A DNA stretch of 64,000 nucleotides from Desertibacillus haloalkaliphilus (lineage in GTDB: Bacteria > Bacillota > Bacilli > Bacillales > KJ1-10-99), in NCBI RefSeq assembly GCF_019039105.1, contig NZ_JAHPIV010000004.1, positions 1 through 64,000 of the forward strand. Direction: 5' to 3'. Position numbers and translations under genes: made by a program. The notes under the pieces were generated by a model, which was given only the letters and a program-made list of their open reading frames with translations, did not search any database and was not told the DNA's origin. Below are positions 27,924 through 37,902 of the stretch, one piece after another (position 1 is the first letter of the stretch; each line of letters opens with the position of its first letter).

Positions 27924-29156
27924 TTGTTATTTTATAACGTCAAAACAGTAGAAGAAACAATAGATATCATTAAAAGTCATGTACAGCCTATTTCAGAAGT
28001 AATTACGTTACCAATAGGCGGTGCAAGTGGTTATATTTTAGCAGAAGATATCGTATCAAAAGAAAATGTACCAGCATTTGCCAGATCAACCGTCGATGGT
28101 TATGCTGTCCATTCAAAAGACACATTCGGGTCTTCTGAATCGATGCCATCTTTTCTAACATTGACAAATGAGATCAAAATGGGTGAAGAAGTCACCACAC
28201 CATTAGGAGATGGTGAAGCGATGTACATTCCAACCGGGGGGATGATACCACCCGGCTGTGACAGTATTATTATGATTGAACATTGTGAAGACATTGATGG
28301 ACTTTTAAATACATATAAAGAAGTTGCACCAGGGGAAAACATTATATCCGTCGGTGAGGATGTAAAAGAAAATGAAATTCTCTTAAAAAAAGGGACGAAG
28401 CTACGATCCCAAGAATTAGGCATCCTCGGCTCCGTCGGTCATGCCAACGTTCAGGTTTATCGCAAAGTCATAGTTGGCTACTTATCATCAGGCGATGAAA
28501 TTATGCCTTATGATACCGAGCAGTTGCAGGTGGGCCAAGTACGCGATATAAATCAATTGACGATTTCGACATTAACGAAGGAAGCAGGAGCTGACTTGGT
28601 CAATGGCGGAATTGTCCCTGACGATTACGAATCGTTTTTTGCAAAAGCAAAAGAGCTCTATAACCAAGTAGACTTATTAGTCATGTCTGGCGGTAGTTCG
28701 GTAGGAACGAAGGATTATACGACAGATGTAATTGCTGCTCTAGGGGAGCCGGGTGTCCTTGTAAACGGGGTCTCTGTTAAACCAGGAAAGCCGACAATTT
28801 TTGGGATGGCCAACCAAAAACCAGTTCTTGGACTCCCAGGCCACCCAGCATCTGCCGTCATTATTTATAAATTATTCGGAGAGCGATTAATCCACCTTTT
28901 AAATGGTTCGACTGAACATGAACTACCTAATGCTGTTGAAGCGAACCTTTCGCAAAACCTACCATCTAGCCCTGGACGATCGGATTATATCCGGGTACAA
29001 CTTAAAAATGAGAACAATCAATGGTGGGCCTATCCAGTATTAGGGAAATCAGGGTTGATTTCAACATTAGTTGAAAGTGATGGAATGGTTGAAATCCCTT
29101 CTGAAAAAGAGGGAATACGTCAAGGTGAAGTTGTTTCGGTTTATTTATTTCGCTAG
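27924..29156 (+). CDS. moeA: Molybdopterin molybdenumtransferase MoeA
   Basis: MoeA inserts molybdate (or tungstate) into adenylated molybdopterin. 410 residues with ARSTVDGYAVHS near residue 55, PTGGMIPPGCDSIIMIEH, SSGDEI, VMSGGSSVGTKDYT and LPGHPASAV: the full set of family motifs. The TTG start follows AAAGGAGGT by six bases. It is the first gene of an operon running to 32881. A second MoeA gene follows, which is common in organisms that handle both Mo and W (inference). Confidence 0.94.
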   Translation: MLFYNVKTVEETIDIIKSHVQPISEVITLPIGGASGYILAEDIVSKENVPAFARSTVDGYAVHSKDTFGSSESMPSFLTLTNEIKMGEEVTTPLGDGEAMYIPTGGMIPPGCDSIIMIEHCEDIDGLLNTYKEVAPGENIISVGEDVKENEILLKKGTKLRSQELGILGSVGHANVQVYRKVIVGYLSSGDEIMPYDTEQLQVGQVRDINQLTISTLTKEAGADLVNGGIVPDDYESFFAKAKELYNQVDLLVMSGGSSVGTKDYTTDVIAALGEPGVLVNGVSVKPGKPTIFGMANQKPVLGLPGHPASAVIIYKLFGERLIHLLNGSTEHELPNAVEANLSQNLPSSPGRSDYIRVQLKNENNQWWAYPVLGKSGLISTLVESDGMVEIPSEKEGIRQGEVVSVYLFR

Positions 29157-29168
29157 GGGGAAAGTCAG

Positions 29169-31084
29169 ATGAGCGGTCAAATCAAAAGAAAAATCTATTT
29201 AGAAGATAAACCAAGAGAACAAGCATTGAAACAATTACTAGATCAGTTTCAAATTGAACGTGAGGTCGAGATCGTTCCTACATCAGAAGCAAGAGGGAGG
29301 GTTACCGCCAAGCCAATTTATGCTACTCTTTCGATGCCCCATTACCATGCCTCTGCCATGGACGGAATAGCCGTTCATGCCGAGGATACGTATGGGGCTC
29401 ATGAGAAAAGACCACTTCACTTACAAGAAGGAGTACAGTTTGCATACGTTGATACAGGTGATCCAATCCCAGAGCCTTATAACGCTGTCATTATGATTGA
29501 ACATATCCAAGAGTTAGGCCAAGGGAAGATTGAGATCATTGAACCGGCGACACCATGGCAACATATTCGTCCTGTTGGAGAGGATGTCGTTAGTGGTGAG
29601 ATGTTATTCCCCCAAGGCCACTGCTTACGACCAGTCGATTTAGGAGCTTTATTAGCCGGGGGAATCCTATCGGTCGCAGTTGTCAAAAAGCCTGTTGTAT
29701 CGATCATCCCGACTGGAGATGAATTAGTACAGCCAACGGTCAACGTCCAGCGCGGTGACATCATTGATTTTAATAGTACGGTGTTTCAAAACCACATAGA
29801 AGAATGGGGAGGTCTGCCTGTTCATAGAGGGATCACAAAAGACGATCCAGATCTGTTAAAAAAAGCAATTAAAGATGCGGTAGATGATTCTGATATCGTC
29901 GTCGTAAATGCAGGCTCATCAGCAGGGTCTGAGGACTATACCGTTCATATTATTAATGAGCTTGGAGAGGTGTATACTCATGGGGTTGCGGCTCGTCCAG
30001 GAAAGCCCGTTGTATTAGGAAAAGTGGACAACACGATTGTCATCGGACTTCCTGGTTATCCGGTATCCGCTTACCTCTCTTTAGAATGGTTTGTTCAACC
30101 ATTGTTATGTGATTACTAGGGGTACCTGTTCCAAAGCGTGAAACGTTAAACGTTAAGCTTGGTAGAAGAATTGTGTCTGGGATGGGCTCTGAAGATTTCA
30201 TCCGTATGAATATCGGCTATGTCAATGGCCAATATATTGCCAATCCGCTAACACGGGGAGCTGGTGTAACCATGTCACTCGTTCGAGCTGATGGGTTGCT
30301 TGTTGTCCCGAGCAACAGCTTAGGGTATGAACAGGGCGAAGAAGTTGAGGTTGAGCTCTATAAGCCAGTAGAACAAATCAAGCAGTCTATTTTATTTTCT
30401 GGGAGTCATGACTTATCCGTTGATGTCTTGTCATCTTTAATCAAAGAGCAAGATGTTTCACAACAGGTCATTTCCTCTCATACAGGAAGTATGGCAGGCA
30501 TTATGGCGATTCGAAAAGGAGAGGCTCACGTCGCTGGGATTCATTTGTTGCAAAGTGAATCTGGTGAATACAACATCCCTTACCTGAAACAGTACTTAAA
30601 AAATGTACCGGTCGTTCTCCTTAAATTTTTACAACGCGAGCAAGGTTGGATTGTACCAAAAGGAAATCCGAAACAAGTTCAATCGATTAACGATATGATA
30701 GAAAAAGAGATTTTATATGTGAATCGCCAACGAGGGGCAGGAACGCGATTATTATTTGATTATCTTTTAAAGGAAGCAACCATTGAGCCCGACAAGATCG
30801 AAGGCTATAACCGTGAAATGTATTCTCACTTAAGTGTTGCTGCAGCTGTAAAAAGTGGTTCAGCTGATGCGGGGCTCGGTGTATATGCTGCGGCGAATGC
30901 TCTACAACTAGATTTTGTGCCAGTTTCCTATGAATCTTATGATTTAGTAATGAGTCAAGAATTTTACGAGAGTAAGCAGGGTCAAACCATCGTTGAAACG
31001 ATTCAATCACAAGCGTTTCGTAATCAGTTAGAAGTCTTAGGCGGTTATAAAATGGAGGAGACCGGTAAAGCGATTTATCTATAA
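29169..31084 (+). pseudogene. moeA2: MoeA fused to a periplasmic-binding-protein-like domain, frameshifted
   Basis: This is a MoeA-PBP fusion read in two frames. The first part (29169-30119, 316 residues) has MDGIAVHAEDTYG, PTGDELVQP, NAGSSAGSEDYTV and LPGYPVSAYL. It stops at TAG 30117. The second frame continues without a break in similarity (LGVPVPKRETLNVKLG...SGMGSEDFIR) through the end of the MoeA fold into a LysR-substrate/PBP-like domain to 31084 (VNRQRGAGTRLLFDY). One base is missing near 30116. No slippery heptamer is seen, so the cause is a mutation or a sequencing error. The fusion type may sense or deliver the oxyanion (inference). Confidence 0.85.
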
Positions 31085-31099
31085 CGTAGGAGAGGTGAG

Positions 31100-32125
31100 A
31101 TGAATATGGCAGACTTAAAAACAATCGATGCAAAAAATAGACCCCTCCGCGATTTACGAATCTCGGTTACCGATAAGTGTAATTTTCGTTGCAACTATTG
31201 TATGCCCGCAGAAATCTTTGGCCCTGACTTTCAATTTCTTCCCCACGACCGTTTGCTTACATTTGAAGAGATTACAAGGTTAGTCAAGATATTTGTACAA
31301 TTAGGGGTGGAAAAGCTACGTATCACTGGTGGAGAACCTATGATTCGAAAAGATTTAGCTGAACTGATTAACATGCTTTCACAGGTCGACGGCATTAAAG
31401 ATATCGCCATGACGACAAATGCCTCACTTTTACCTAATCAAGCAAAGGCTCTAAAAGATGCTGGGTTACACAGAGTATCTGTTAGTTTAGATAGCTTAGA
31501 TGATGAACGATTTGCCCGCATTAATGGCAGAGGCTATCGTGTTCAAACAGTTCTTGACGGAATTAATGCAGCTCTTGAGGCTGGATTAAAGGTAAAAGTA
31601 AATATGGTCGTTCAAAAAGAGATGAATGTTGAAGATATTCTCCCTATGGCACGCTATTTCCGTGATCGAAAAATCATCTTACGTTTCATTGAGTTTATGG
31701 ATGTCGGTAATACAAATGGATGGAAATTAGAAAATGTCGTCCCATCAAAGGAAATTATCCGCTTAATCAATGAAGAAATGCCGATCGAACCGGTTGATCC
31801 AAATTATTTTGGTGAAGTTGCGACTCGCTACCGTTACAGAGATACCGATGCTGAAATTGGCTTTATCTCTTCAGTCACACAAGCGTTTTGCTCTTCATGC
31901 ACGAGATCGAGACTATCTGCAGAAGGTCATTTATATACCTGTTTATTTGCTTCATCAGGACACGATATTCAAACCCCATTACGCAATGGAGCGAGTGATG
32001 AAGAGTTAATCCAGTTGCTCGAAAACATCTGGAGCAAACGTGATGATCATTATTCTGAAATCAGGTTAAAAGATACTCCTGGAATCAAGCGGCATAAGGT
32101 TGAAATGTCTCATATTGGGGGATAA
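31100..32125 (+). CDS. moaA: GTP 3',8-cyclase MoaA
   Basis: The radical SAM enzyme for the first step of molybdopterin synthesis, rearranging GTP. 341 residues. The SAM cluster is C27-x3-C31-x2-C34 (CNFRCNYC). The C-terminal cluster has [19 protein letters not shown], and the protein ends in SHIGG, the Gly-Gly tail needed for activity in this family. moaC, moaE and mogA are not in the window. Confidence 0.96.
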   Translation: MNMADLKTIDAKNRPLRDLRISVTDKCNFRCNYCMPAEIFGPDFQFLPHDRLLTFEEITRLVKIFVQLGVEKLRITGGEPMIRKDLAELINMLSQVDGIKDIAMTTNASLLPNQAKALKDAGLHRVSVSLDSLDDERFARINGRGYRVQTVLDGINAALEAGLKVKVNMVVQKEMNVEDILPMARYFRDRKIILRFIEFMDVGNTNGWKLENVVPSKEIIRLINEEMPIEPVDPNYFGEVATRYRYRDTDAEIGFISSVTQAFCSSCTRSRLSAEGHLYTCLFASSGHDIQTPLRNGASDEELIQLLENIWSKRDDHYSEIRLKDTPGIKRHKVEMSHIGG

Positions 32126-32128
32126 GGG

Positions 32129-32881
32129 ATGGATCACAGATACTCAAGGCAAATCCTTTTGAACCATGTCGGTAAAGTAGGTCAAGAAAAGCTTAACAAC
32201 AGTAAAGTGCTCGTTGTAGGAATGGGGGAATTAGGTACCGTCGTCGTCAATCACCTCGTTCGATCTGGTATTGGTCACGTGAGCTTTGTAGACGATGATC
32301 GCCGAACCAATCAGCACCACATATTATACGACGAAGAAGACGAGAGGCAGGGGCTTTCGACAGTAGCTATAGCTGAACGAAAGCTTCAACAAATTAATTC
32401 AAGCGTAAACATTGAGGGGATCATTTCTGATATTACTCCTTCCACTATTTCGAAATTTGCTGACGATGTCGATCTCATCTTATTAGGAACAGATGATGTC
32501 AATGCACAACTTTTAATGAATGATTACTGCTTTAAAGCAGGGATTCCTTATATTTATGGTGATTCAGTGGGGTTCAAAGGAGTACAGGCAACATTTATTC
32601 CGGGAGAAACACCATGTTTACGATGTTTAGTAAATGACTCGACTACTAAAAAAGTACGTAAGCCCGGCAAGGTTATTTCACCGATCAGTGATATTGTCGC
32701 CTGTTTCCAAACTCTCGACGCCATTAAGTACCTTGTTGGTAAGAAAGAAACGATCCAACCCGGTTTACTAACCATGAACAGTTGGGATAATGAAAATTTT
32801 CTCAAGCCCTTCGAACAACCAAAAGAAGCGTGTCTATGCTGTGGCGCGAAGGTGTATCCTTCATTACATGAAAGTAATTGA
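32129..32881 (+). CDS. Divergent ThiF/MoeB-like protein lacking adenylation residues
   Basis: A 250-residue E1-like Rossmann protein three bases after moaA. The nucleotide-binding loop GMGELGTVVVNHLVRSGIG and zinc pairs CLRC and CLCC are kept. However, where active enzymes have NLQRQ this reads NQHHI, losing the Arg finger, and the conserved Lys after it is absent (LSTVAIAERKL). The Asp in LLGTDD remains. It is probably not a working adenylyltransferase and may be a structural or regulatory partner of the intact paralogue at 24097. Last gene of the moeA operon. Confidence 0.8.
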   Translation: MDHRYSRQILLNHVGKVGQEKLNNSKVLVVGMGELGTVVVNHLVRSGIGHVSFVDDDRRTNQHHILYDEEDERQGLSTVAIAERKLQQINSSVNIEGIISDITPSTISKFADDVDLILLGTDDVNAQLLMNDYCFKAGIPYIYGDSVGFKGVQATFIPGETPCLRCLVNDSTTKKVRKPGKVISPISDIVACFQTLDAIKYLVGKKETIQPGLLTMNSWDNENFLKPFEQPKEACLCCGAKVYPSLHESN

Positions 32882-32897
32882 ATAAAAGTGATTAATT

Positions 32898-32943
32898 AGG
32901 ATCCTGTAGCTCTTGTCAGTAGGAGAGCTACAGGATCCTTTTA
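32898..32943 (+). terminator. Terminator of the moeA-moaA operon
   Basis: AGGATCCTGTAGCTCT pairs perfectly with AGAGCTACAGGATCCT, followed by TTTT. Confidence 0.9.
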
Positions 32944-33074
32944 CATTATTTAGGTAAGAAGAACGCGATCTACCGCGCTCTCCTCAAAATGTAAGTGATG
33001 CATAAGATACCAACTTTAAACAGAACCTATCTTTAATTGGTAATAACTTGACAAAGTGAGGAGAGTTATTCAAA

Positions 33075-36000
33075 ATGTATCAATTTAAAAAGCACGAAAT
33101 TAAAATAGAAAATAACGAATTAGTCATATCTTTATATTTAGATTTGCCAAATGAAGAGTTTGCTGAAGAACTAAATAGTAAAAACAAAGAGGAACAAGTC
33201 GATTTAGAAAAAAGTGCAAAGAGCTATATCAGTTCTAAAATGCCTAACCTAAAGAATGCAACGGTTAAGGTAATGGCAGGATCTTTGCTTATTGCCTCTC
33301 TTGCCTTCGGTCTACCAGAACGATCCCCAGCGGCAGCTGAAGCAGCAATATTCGAATTCAATGATATCGAGGGAAAATATTATACTGATCCCGTAAATGT
33401 CTTGTATGAAAAAGGAATATTAAAAGGTTATGGTGATGGCACCTTCGCACCAGATCGGGACGTGACTAGGGCTGAGGCTGCTGCGATGTTAGCACGGAGT
33501 TTAAATCTTGATACCGAGCGCACTGTAGGAGAACCGGTTTTCGATGATGTTGAGGGCGGTTGGTATTATGGTGTGATTGCAGCACTTAAGGAAGAAGGCA
33601 TCATTAAAGGGTATGAAGATAATACCTTTAAACCTAACCAAGAAATTACTAGGGCTGAAATCGCAAAAATGATTGTTTCAGCCTACAATCATCTAGAGAA
33701 AAATCCAGATGCAGATTTACCATTTACTGATGTAACAGATGGTGATTGGTTTAAAGAATATATAGCAGCAATTAATGAATCTGAAATCACAAAAGGGATC
33801 AGTGACACAGAGTTTGCACCAAGAGAAAACACATCACGTGCCGAAGCTTCTACATTTATTTATCGTTCAATGAATGTTGATTTATTTGGCTCGACCGATG
33901 GGAAAGCACCTATAGAAGGGATCTCTAATTCAACAGTAACAATTAATGGAAATGAGTTTCCACTTTCTGATGATGCAAAAGGTCTTCTGAATGAAAATAA
34001 CCAAGATATATTATCTAATGCCGTTATTTATGCTTTAACTGATAGAGACAATGTCGTGCAAAAAATTCGATATTTAGAAATTACAAATTCTGGAGAAGAC
34101 AAAGCTACGGAACAGGATCCGTTAAACGGTCATCTACAGTTGGATGGTGAGAATACCATTATTGATGGACCGCTAATAATAAGCGGAGATTATTTAGCAC
34201 TGAATAACGTGACGATCAATAATGACCTTATCGTTGGCGATGAACTTGAAAACAGTCTGTCATTAAATAATGTAACAATAAACGGAGAAACCATTTTTAA
34301 GGGGATACGTACAGATGCATCGATTGCCGAATCCGCTACGAATGATGCCGGATTAAGAGTAACGGTTGAGAATTCTGCACTTGGTGATGTGATAATTAAT
34401 AAAAGCAACCTTCGTTTTGATTCCAAAGAATCTAGTTTCACAAGGCTTACAGCGAATACAAACGCTGTATTTAATGGAGATGACAACACGGTTGTTCCTG
34501 AATTTTTCATTAATGAGGGGGCTTCAGAGGTTGAGTTAAATGGAAATATAGCTAATCTTGAAGTTAATACGTCAAAACCTGTAAATCTAGTTGGAAAGGC
34601 AAGAGTCACCAACCTAAGAGTGGTTAATGAAGGGGCACTTACGCTAGGAATCGAAGGGAATGTTGAAAAGGTTGAATTTACTAACAAAGATTCAAGAGTG
34701 ACGATTAACGAAATGACTAGTATTGATAATATAGCTCTACCTGAAGGCTCTGAAGCTAAAAATGCAATAACAAATTTTGATGAAGCTAAAAAGAGGATTC
34801 AAAAAATTAACGATACCGCAAACCCAGATGCTGAGCCGGTAAATGAGGACGTAATAGAAATACCAGAAGATGCGACTTCAGCGGGTATTGGCGAGATCTA
34901 CGACGTTAACGAGCAATTTTGGGGTGTCTCTATTGCCGAAGGTTTCGCTCCAACCGATGCAGAGCCGATTCTTTGGCAACGTACAGATGGTTCAATCGTC
35001 GAAGTCCCTCATGACGGAACGAATCAACTTTACTTGAATAAAACTGAAGAGACTGACGGCACGGTGAATGTCTACTATAACGTCGATGGCGCTTGGTACG
35101 TCATTTCGGCCACTTATGTTAGTGGTGAACTCGTTAAAGTAAATAACGACGATGTCACGGATGTAACTCTCGCTCCGACTACAGCGGGTACTGGTGAGGT
35201 CACCGACGTTAACGAGCAATATTGGGGTGTCACGATCGCGGAAGACTTCGCTCCGACTGATGCAGAACCGATTCTGTGGCAACGCACAGATGGGTCGATC
35301 GTCGAAGTTCCTCATGACGGAACCAATCAGCTTTACTTGAATAAAACCGAGGAAACAGACGGCACGGTGAACGTCTACTATAACGTCGATGGGACTTGGT
35401 ATGTCATTTCAGCCACGTATCAAGATGGAAAGCTAACCGCCATCAACGGCAATGATGTCACCAATGTCACGGATCCATTGGTTGCACCGGAAGACCCAGC
35501 TGCGGCCGCTATTGGAGAAGTCACAGAGGCTAACGAGAGGCTCTGGGGCGTCACGATTACTGAAGGTTTCGCTCCAACTGATGCTGAGCAAATTCTTTGG
35601 CAACGTACAGATGGTTCAATCGTCGAAGTCCCTCATGACGGAACGAATCAACTTTACTTGAATAAAACTGAGGAGACTGACGGCACCGTGAACGTTTACT
35701 ATAACGTCGACGGGAATTGGTACGTCATTTCTGCCACTTATCAAGATGGCAAGCTAACCGCCATCAATGGGAATGATGTCACCAATGTCACGGATCCATT
35801 GGTTGCACCTGGAAACGCAACTACGGCGGCTATTGGGGAAGTTACCGATGTTAACGAGCAGCTCTGGGGCGTCACGATTACTGAAGGCTTCGCTCCGACT
35901 GATGCCGAAACGATTCTGTGGCAACGTACAGACGGTTCAATCGTTGAAGTCCCTCATGACGGGACGAATAAGCTCTACCTAAACAAAGTCGAAGAGACTG

Positions 36001-36410
36001 ACGGTACAGTGAATGTTTACTATAACGTCGACGGGGATTGGTATGTCATTTCGGCGACTTATGTTAGTGGTGAACTCGTTAAAGTAAATAACGACGGTGT
36101 CACAGATGTAACTCTCACTCCAACTACAGCTGCCATTGGTGAAGTCACCGACGTTAACGAGCAATACTGGGGTGTCACGATCGCAGAAGATTTCGCTCCG
36201 ACTGATGCCGAACCAATTCTTTGGCAAGGCACGGACGGATCCATCGTTGAAGTCCCTCATGACGGAACGAATAAGCTCTACTTGAATAAAACTGAGGATA
36301 CCGATGGGAGTGTGAATGTCTACTATAATGTAGATGGAGCTTGGTATGTGATTTCAGCAAGCTACGAAAACGGTAATCTCACTGCCATTAATGGAGAAGA
36401 GCTAACATAG
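33075..36410 (+). CDS. S-layer-homology protein with five C-terminal repeats
   Basis: A 1111-residue cell-surface protein. Residues 1-70 form the same polar pre-signal module as the WxL protein at 18828, ending in the hydrophobic VKVMAGSLLIASLAFG. Three SLH domains follow (about 92-142, 155-207, 214-270), each with the TRAE or SRAE motif, which anchor proteins to pyruvylated wall polymer. Residues about 370-560 are repetitive beta-strand sequence (SLNNVTING) suggesting a beta-helix. From 603 to the end are five copies of a roughly 100-residue domain containing WGV, FAPTDAE, ILWQ and NVYYNVDG. The protein is acidic. No enzyme motif is seen. Single-gene unit with a terminator. Confidence 0.9.
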   Translation: MYQFKKHEIKIENNELVISLYLDLPNEEFAEELNSKNKEEQVDLEKSAKSYISSKMPNLKNATVKVMAGSLLIASLAFGLPERSPAAAEAAIFEFNDIEGKYYTDPVNVLYEKGILKGYGDGTFAPDRDVTRAEAAAMLARSLNLDTERTVGEPVFDDVEGGWYYGVIAALKEEGIIKGYEDNTFKPNQEITRAEIAKMIVSAYNHLEKNPDADLPFTDVTDGDWFKEYIAAINESEITKGISDTEFAPRENTSRAEASTFIYRSMNVDLFGSTDGKAPIEGISNSTVTINGNEFPLSDDAKGLLNENNQDILSNAVIYALTDRDNVVQKIRYLEITNSGEDKATEQDPLNGHLQLDGENTIIDGPLIISGDYLALNNVTINNDLIVGDELENSLSLNNVTINGETIFKGIRTDASIAESATNDAGLRVTVENSALGDVIINKSNLRFDSKESSFTRLTANTNAVFNGDDNTVVPEFFINEGASEVELNGNIANLEVNTSKPVNLVGKARVTNLRVVNEGALTLGIEGNVEKVEFTNKDSRVTINEMTSIDNIALPEGSEAKNAITNFDEAKKRIQKINDTANPDAEPVNEDVIEIPEDATSAGIGEIYDVNEQFWGVSIAEGFAPTDAEPILWQRTDGSIVEVPHDGTNQLYLNKTEETDGTVNVYYNVDGAWYVISATYVSGELVKVNNDDVTDVTLAPTTAGTGEVTDVNEQYWGVTIAEDFAPTDAEPILWQRTDGSIVEVPHDGTNQLYLNKTEETDGTVNVYYNVDGTWYVISATYQDGKLTAINGNDVTNVTDPLVAPEDPAAAAIGEVTEANERLWGVTITEGFAPTDAEQILWQRTDGSIVEVPHDGTNQLYLNKTEETDGTVNVYYNVDGNWYVISATYQDGKLTAINGNDVTNVTDPLVAPGNATTAAIGEVTDVNEQLWGVTITEGFAPTDAETILWQRTDGSIVEVPHDGTNKLYLNKVEETDGTVNVYYNVDGDWYVISATYVSGELVKVNNDGVTDVTLTPTTAAIGEVTDVNEQYWGVTIAEDFAPTDAEPILWQGTDGSIVEVPHDGTNKLYLNKTEDTDGSVNVYYNVDGAWYVISASYENGNLTAINGEELT
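34881..36407 (+). repeat. Five tandem coding repeats of about 300-320 bp
   Basis: Copies begin near 34881, 35184, 35505, 35824 and 36129. They are close to identical at DNA level over long stretches (for example the segment coding DGTNQLYLNKTE). Copies 3 and 4 share a longer linker (VTNVTDPLVAP follows copies 2 and 3), so unit length varies between about 303 and 321 bases. Confidence 0.9.
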
Positions 36411-36491
36411 AGATTTATGGTTTGCCTGCAAAAAAAGACTTTGCATGTAGATGATGATCATTCAAATAACAAGGTCCAATAGAGATAAAAA

Positions 36492-36538
36492 CAAAAAAAA
36501 TTGATGAGAAGTCAAGATCTTCTCATCAGTTTTTATTT
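36492..36538 (+). terminator. Terminator of the SLH gene
   Basis: TTGATGAGAAG(A) pairs with (T)CTTCTCATCAG, flanked by A and T runs. It may also act for uvsE on the other strand. Confidence 0.8.
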
Positions 36539-36596
36539 TCAATGCTATAGACAATCTTCTTTGCATGCCTCCCTTAATAGCGATCAAGATAATGAA

Positions 36597-37553
36597 CTAC
36601 AGCTCAATTGTCGCTCCATCAATCCGCTTATACCCACGTACCTTTGATAATTGCTCCACAAATGTTAATGCAGCCTTATCTTTTCCTTTTGCCTCGATCA
36701 TAATATCTGCAGATTCACCGTATGATTTAAGTGCCTTAATAAAAGGGAGGGCAAAGTCTATATCAACATATTCAGCATGGGCTCTATATTCGTTTTCTGA
36801 TTTCGGTGATGAAAGGTGAAACTTCGGCCTCTTTTTTGTACCTTCCCATGTCGCAAAAATTCTCGGTAACAGTTCTTCAAATGCTTCCTTTCCAGGGTTT
36901 GCCCAATGATGATGATAATCGAAAACGAATGGGATCGAATGATGCTCACATACACGTAATGTTTCTTTAGCAGTATACGTTTTATCATCGTTCTCGAGTG
37001 TTGTTTGCTGTCGTATCTCAGGATCTAATTTTATAAAATTTTGATGAAAACGACTTACTGCAGCATCTTTATCCCCATAAGCACCACCAACATGGAGATT
37101 CATCGTCGCCTCTTTATGTAAGCCCATCGCTTTTAACATGCTGTAATGATACCTCATATCAATAATGGCATTTTCCGTTATGTGTGCTTTCGGACTTGTA
37201 AATAACGTAAATTGATTTGGATGGAAGCTCACTCTCAATTTTGAATCGGCAACCAATTCTCCAATTTTTTTAAACAACCCACTAAACGGCGTTAAGTAAT
37301 CCCATTTGACCTCCGGGTGAGTGGCAAGTGGTACAAGTGATGATGACATACGATAAACAGAAATACCATGTGCAATATTGTAATGCAGTGCCCGTAGTGT
37401 ATTTTTTAGGTTCTGCTCGGTCGCAAAGTAGAGCTTTTCTTTCCGTTGCTCCTCGTTTAGTTTCTTCCAATTTGTAAATGTTAAGGTTCGTGAAGGTGAA
37501 GCCTCCCAAAGTGAAAGAGCGGTAGATACATATCCGAATCTTAAAATCATCAT
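36597..37553 (-). CDS. uvsE: UV DNA damage endonuclease
   Basis: UvsE nicks DNA next to UV photoproducts, starting a repair route independent of UvrABC. It is a TIM-barrel metal enzyme. Metal-ligand motifs are visible: SFHPNQF, NLHVGGAYGDK, LENDD and FDYHHHWANPG. 318 residues, normal length. AAGGTGG lies before ATG 37553. Common in spore-formers and alkaliphiles exposed to light. Confidence 0.95.
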   Translation of the reverse strand: MMILRFGYVSTALSLWEASPSRTLTFTNWKKLNEEQRKEKLYFATEQNLKNTLRALHYNIAHGISVYRMSSSLVPLATHPEVKWDYLTPFSGLFKKIGELVADSKLRVSFHPNQFTLFTSPKAHITENAIIDMRYHYSMLKAMGLHKEATMNLHVGGAYGDKDAAVSRFHQNFIKLDPEIRQQTTLENDDKTYTAKETLRVCEHHSIPFVFDYHHHWANPGKEAFEELLPRIFATWEGTKKRPKFHLSSPKSENEYRAHAEYVDIDFALPFIKALKSYGESADIMIEAKGKDKAALTFVEQLSKVRGYKRIDGATIEL

Positions 37554-37902
37554 TCATTCCACCTTATAGTGCGTGTTAAAAAGAGAAGATACCAGTTAGT
37601 ATAAGCCAACTTCAGAAGTTCATGATTAAAAAGCTTATTCTTTTTAGCGATCATTCAATTCGTCTTGCTTGCGTTTTGTGTTGGGTGATGTTGTAAACTA
37701 GAGATTGGAAACAAAAACCAAGAATTCCTCACGTCTAAATATACGTGGGGGGCCATCTCATCAAGGTAGACAGTATAGGAAGCATGCAAGAAGTAGACCC
37801 TACTAGTGATTGAGTCGCTTTCATTACATCATTTTTCCTACCTGTCTTAACAAGTTGCAAATAAATAGCTGTCAAAGAAAAATTAGAAGAGAAGGAGATC
37901 CA
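37554..37902. other. Gap of 349 bases between divergent uvsE and selO
   Basis: It must hold both promoters. A short hairpin CCTCACGT/ACGTGGGG is present near 37725-37750 without a T run. No open frame or RNA gene could be supported. Confidence 0.4.

Noticed and set aside
29169-31084. Programmed frameshift joining the two MoeA2 frames
   Set aside because: No slippery heptamer or downstream stimulatory hairpin was seen; a simple base loss or sequencing error explains it better.
34190-34687. Long minus-strand frame opposite the SLH gene
   Set aside because: It is a shadow of the acidic, repetitive coding strand; no ribosome site and no protein-like motifs.
34881-36407. CRISPR-like repeats
   Set aside because: The repeats are about 300 bases, contiguous and in frame within one protein.
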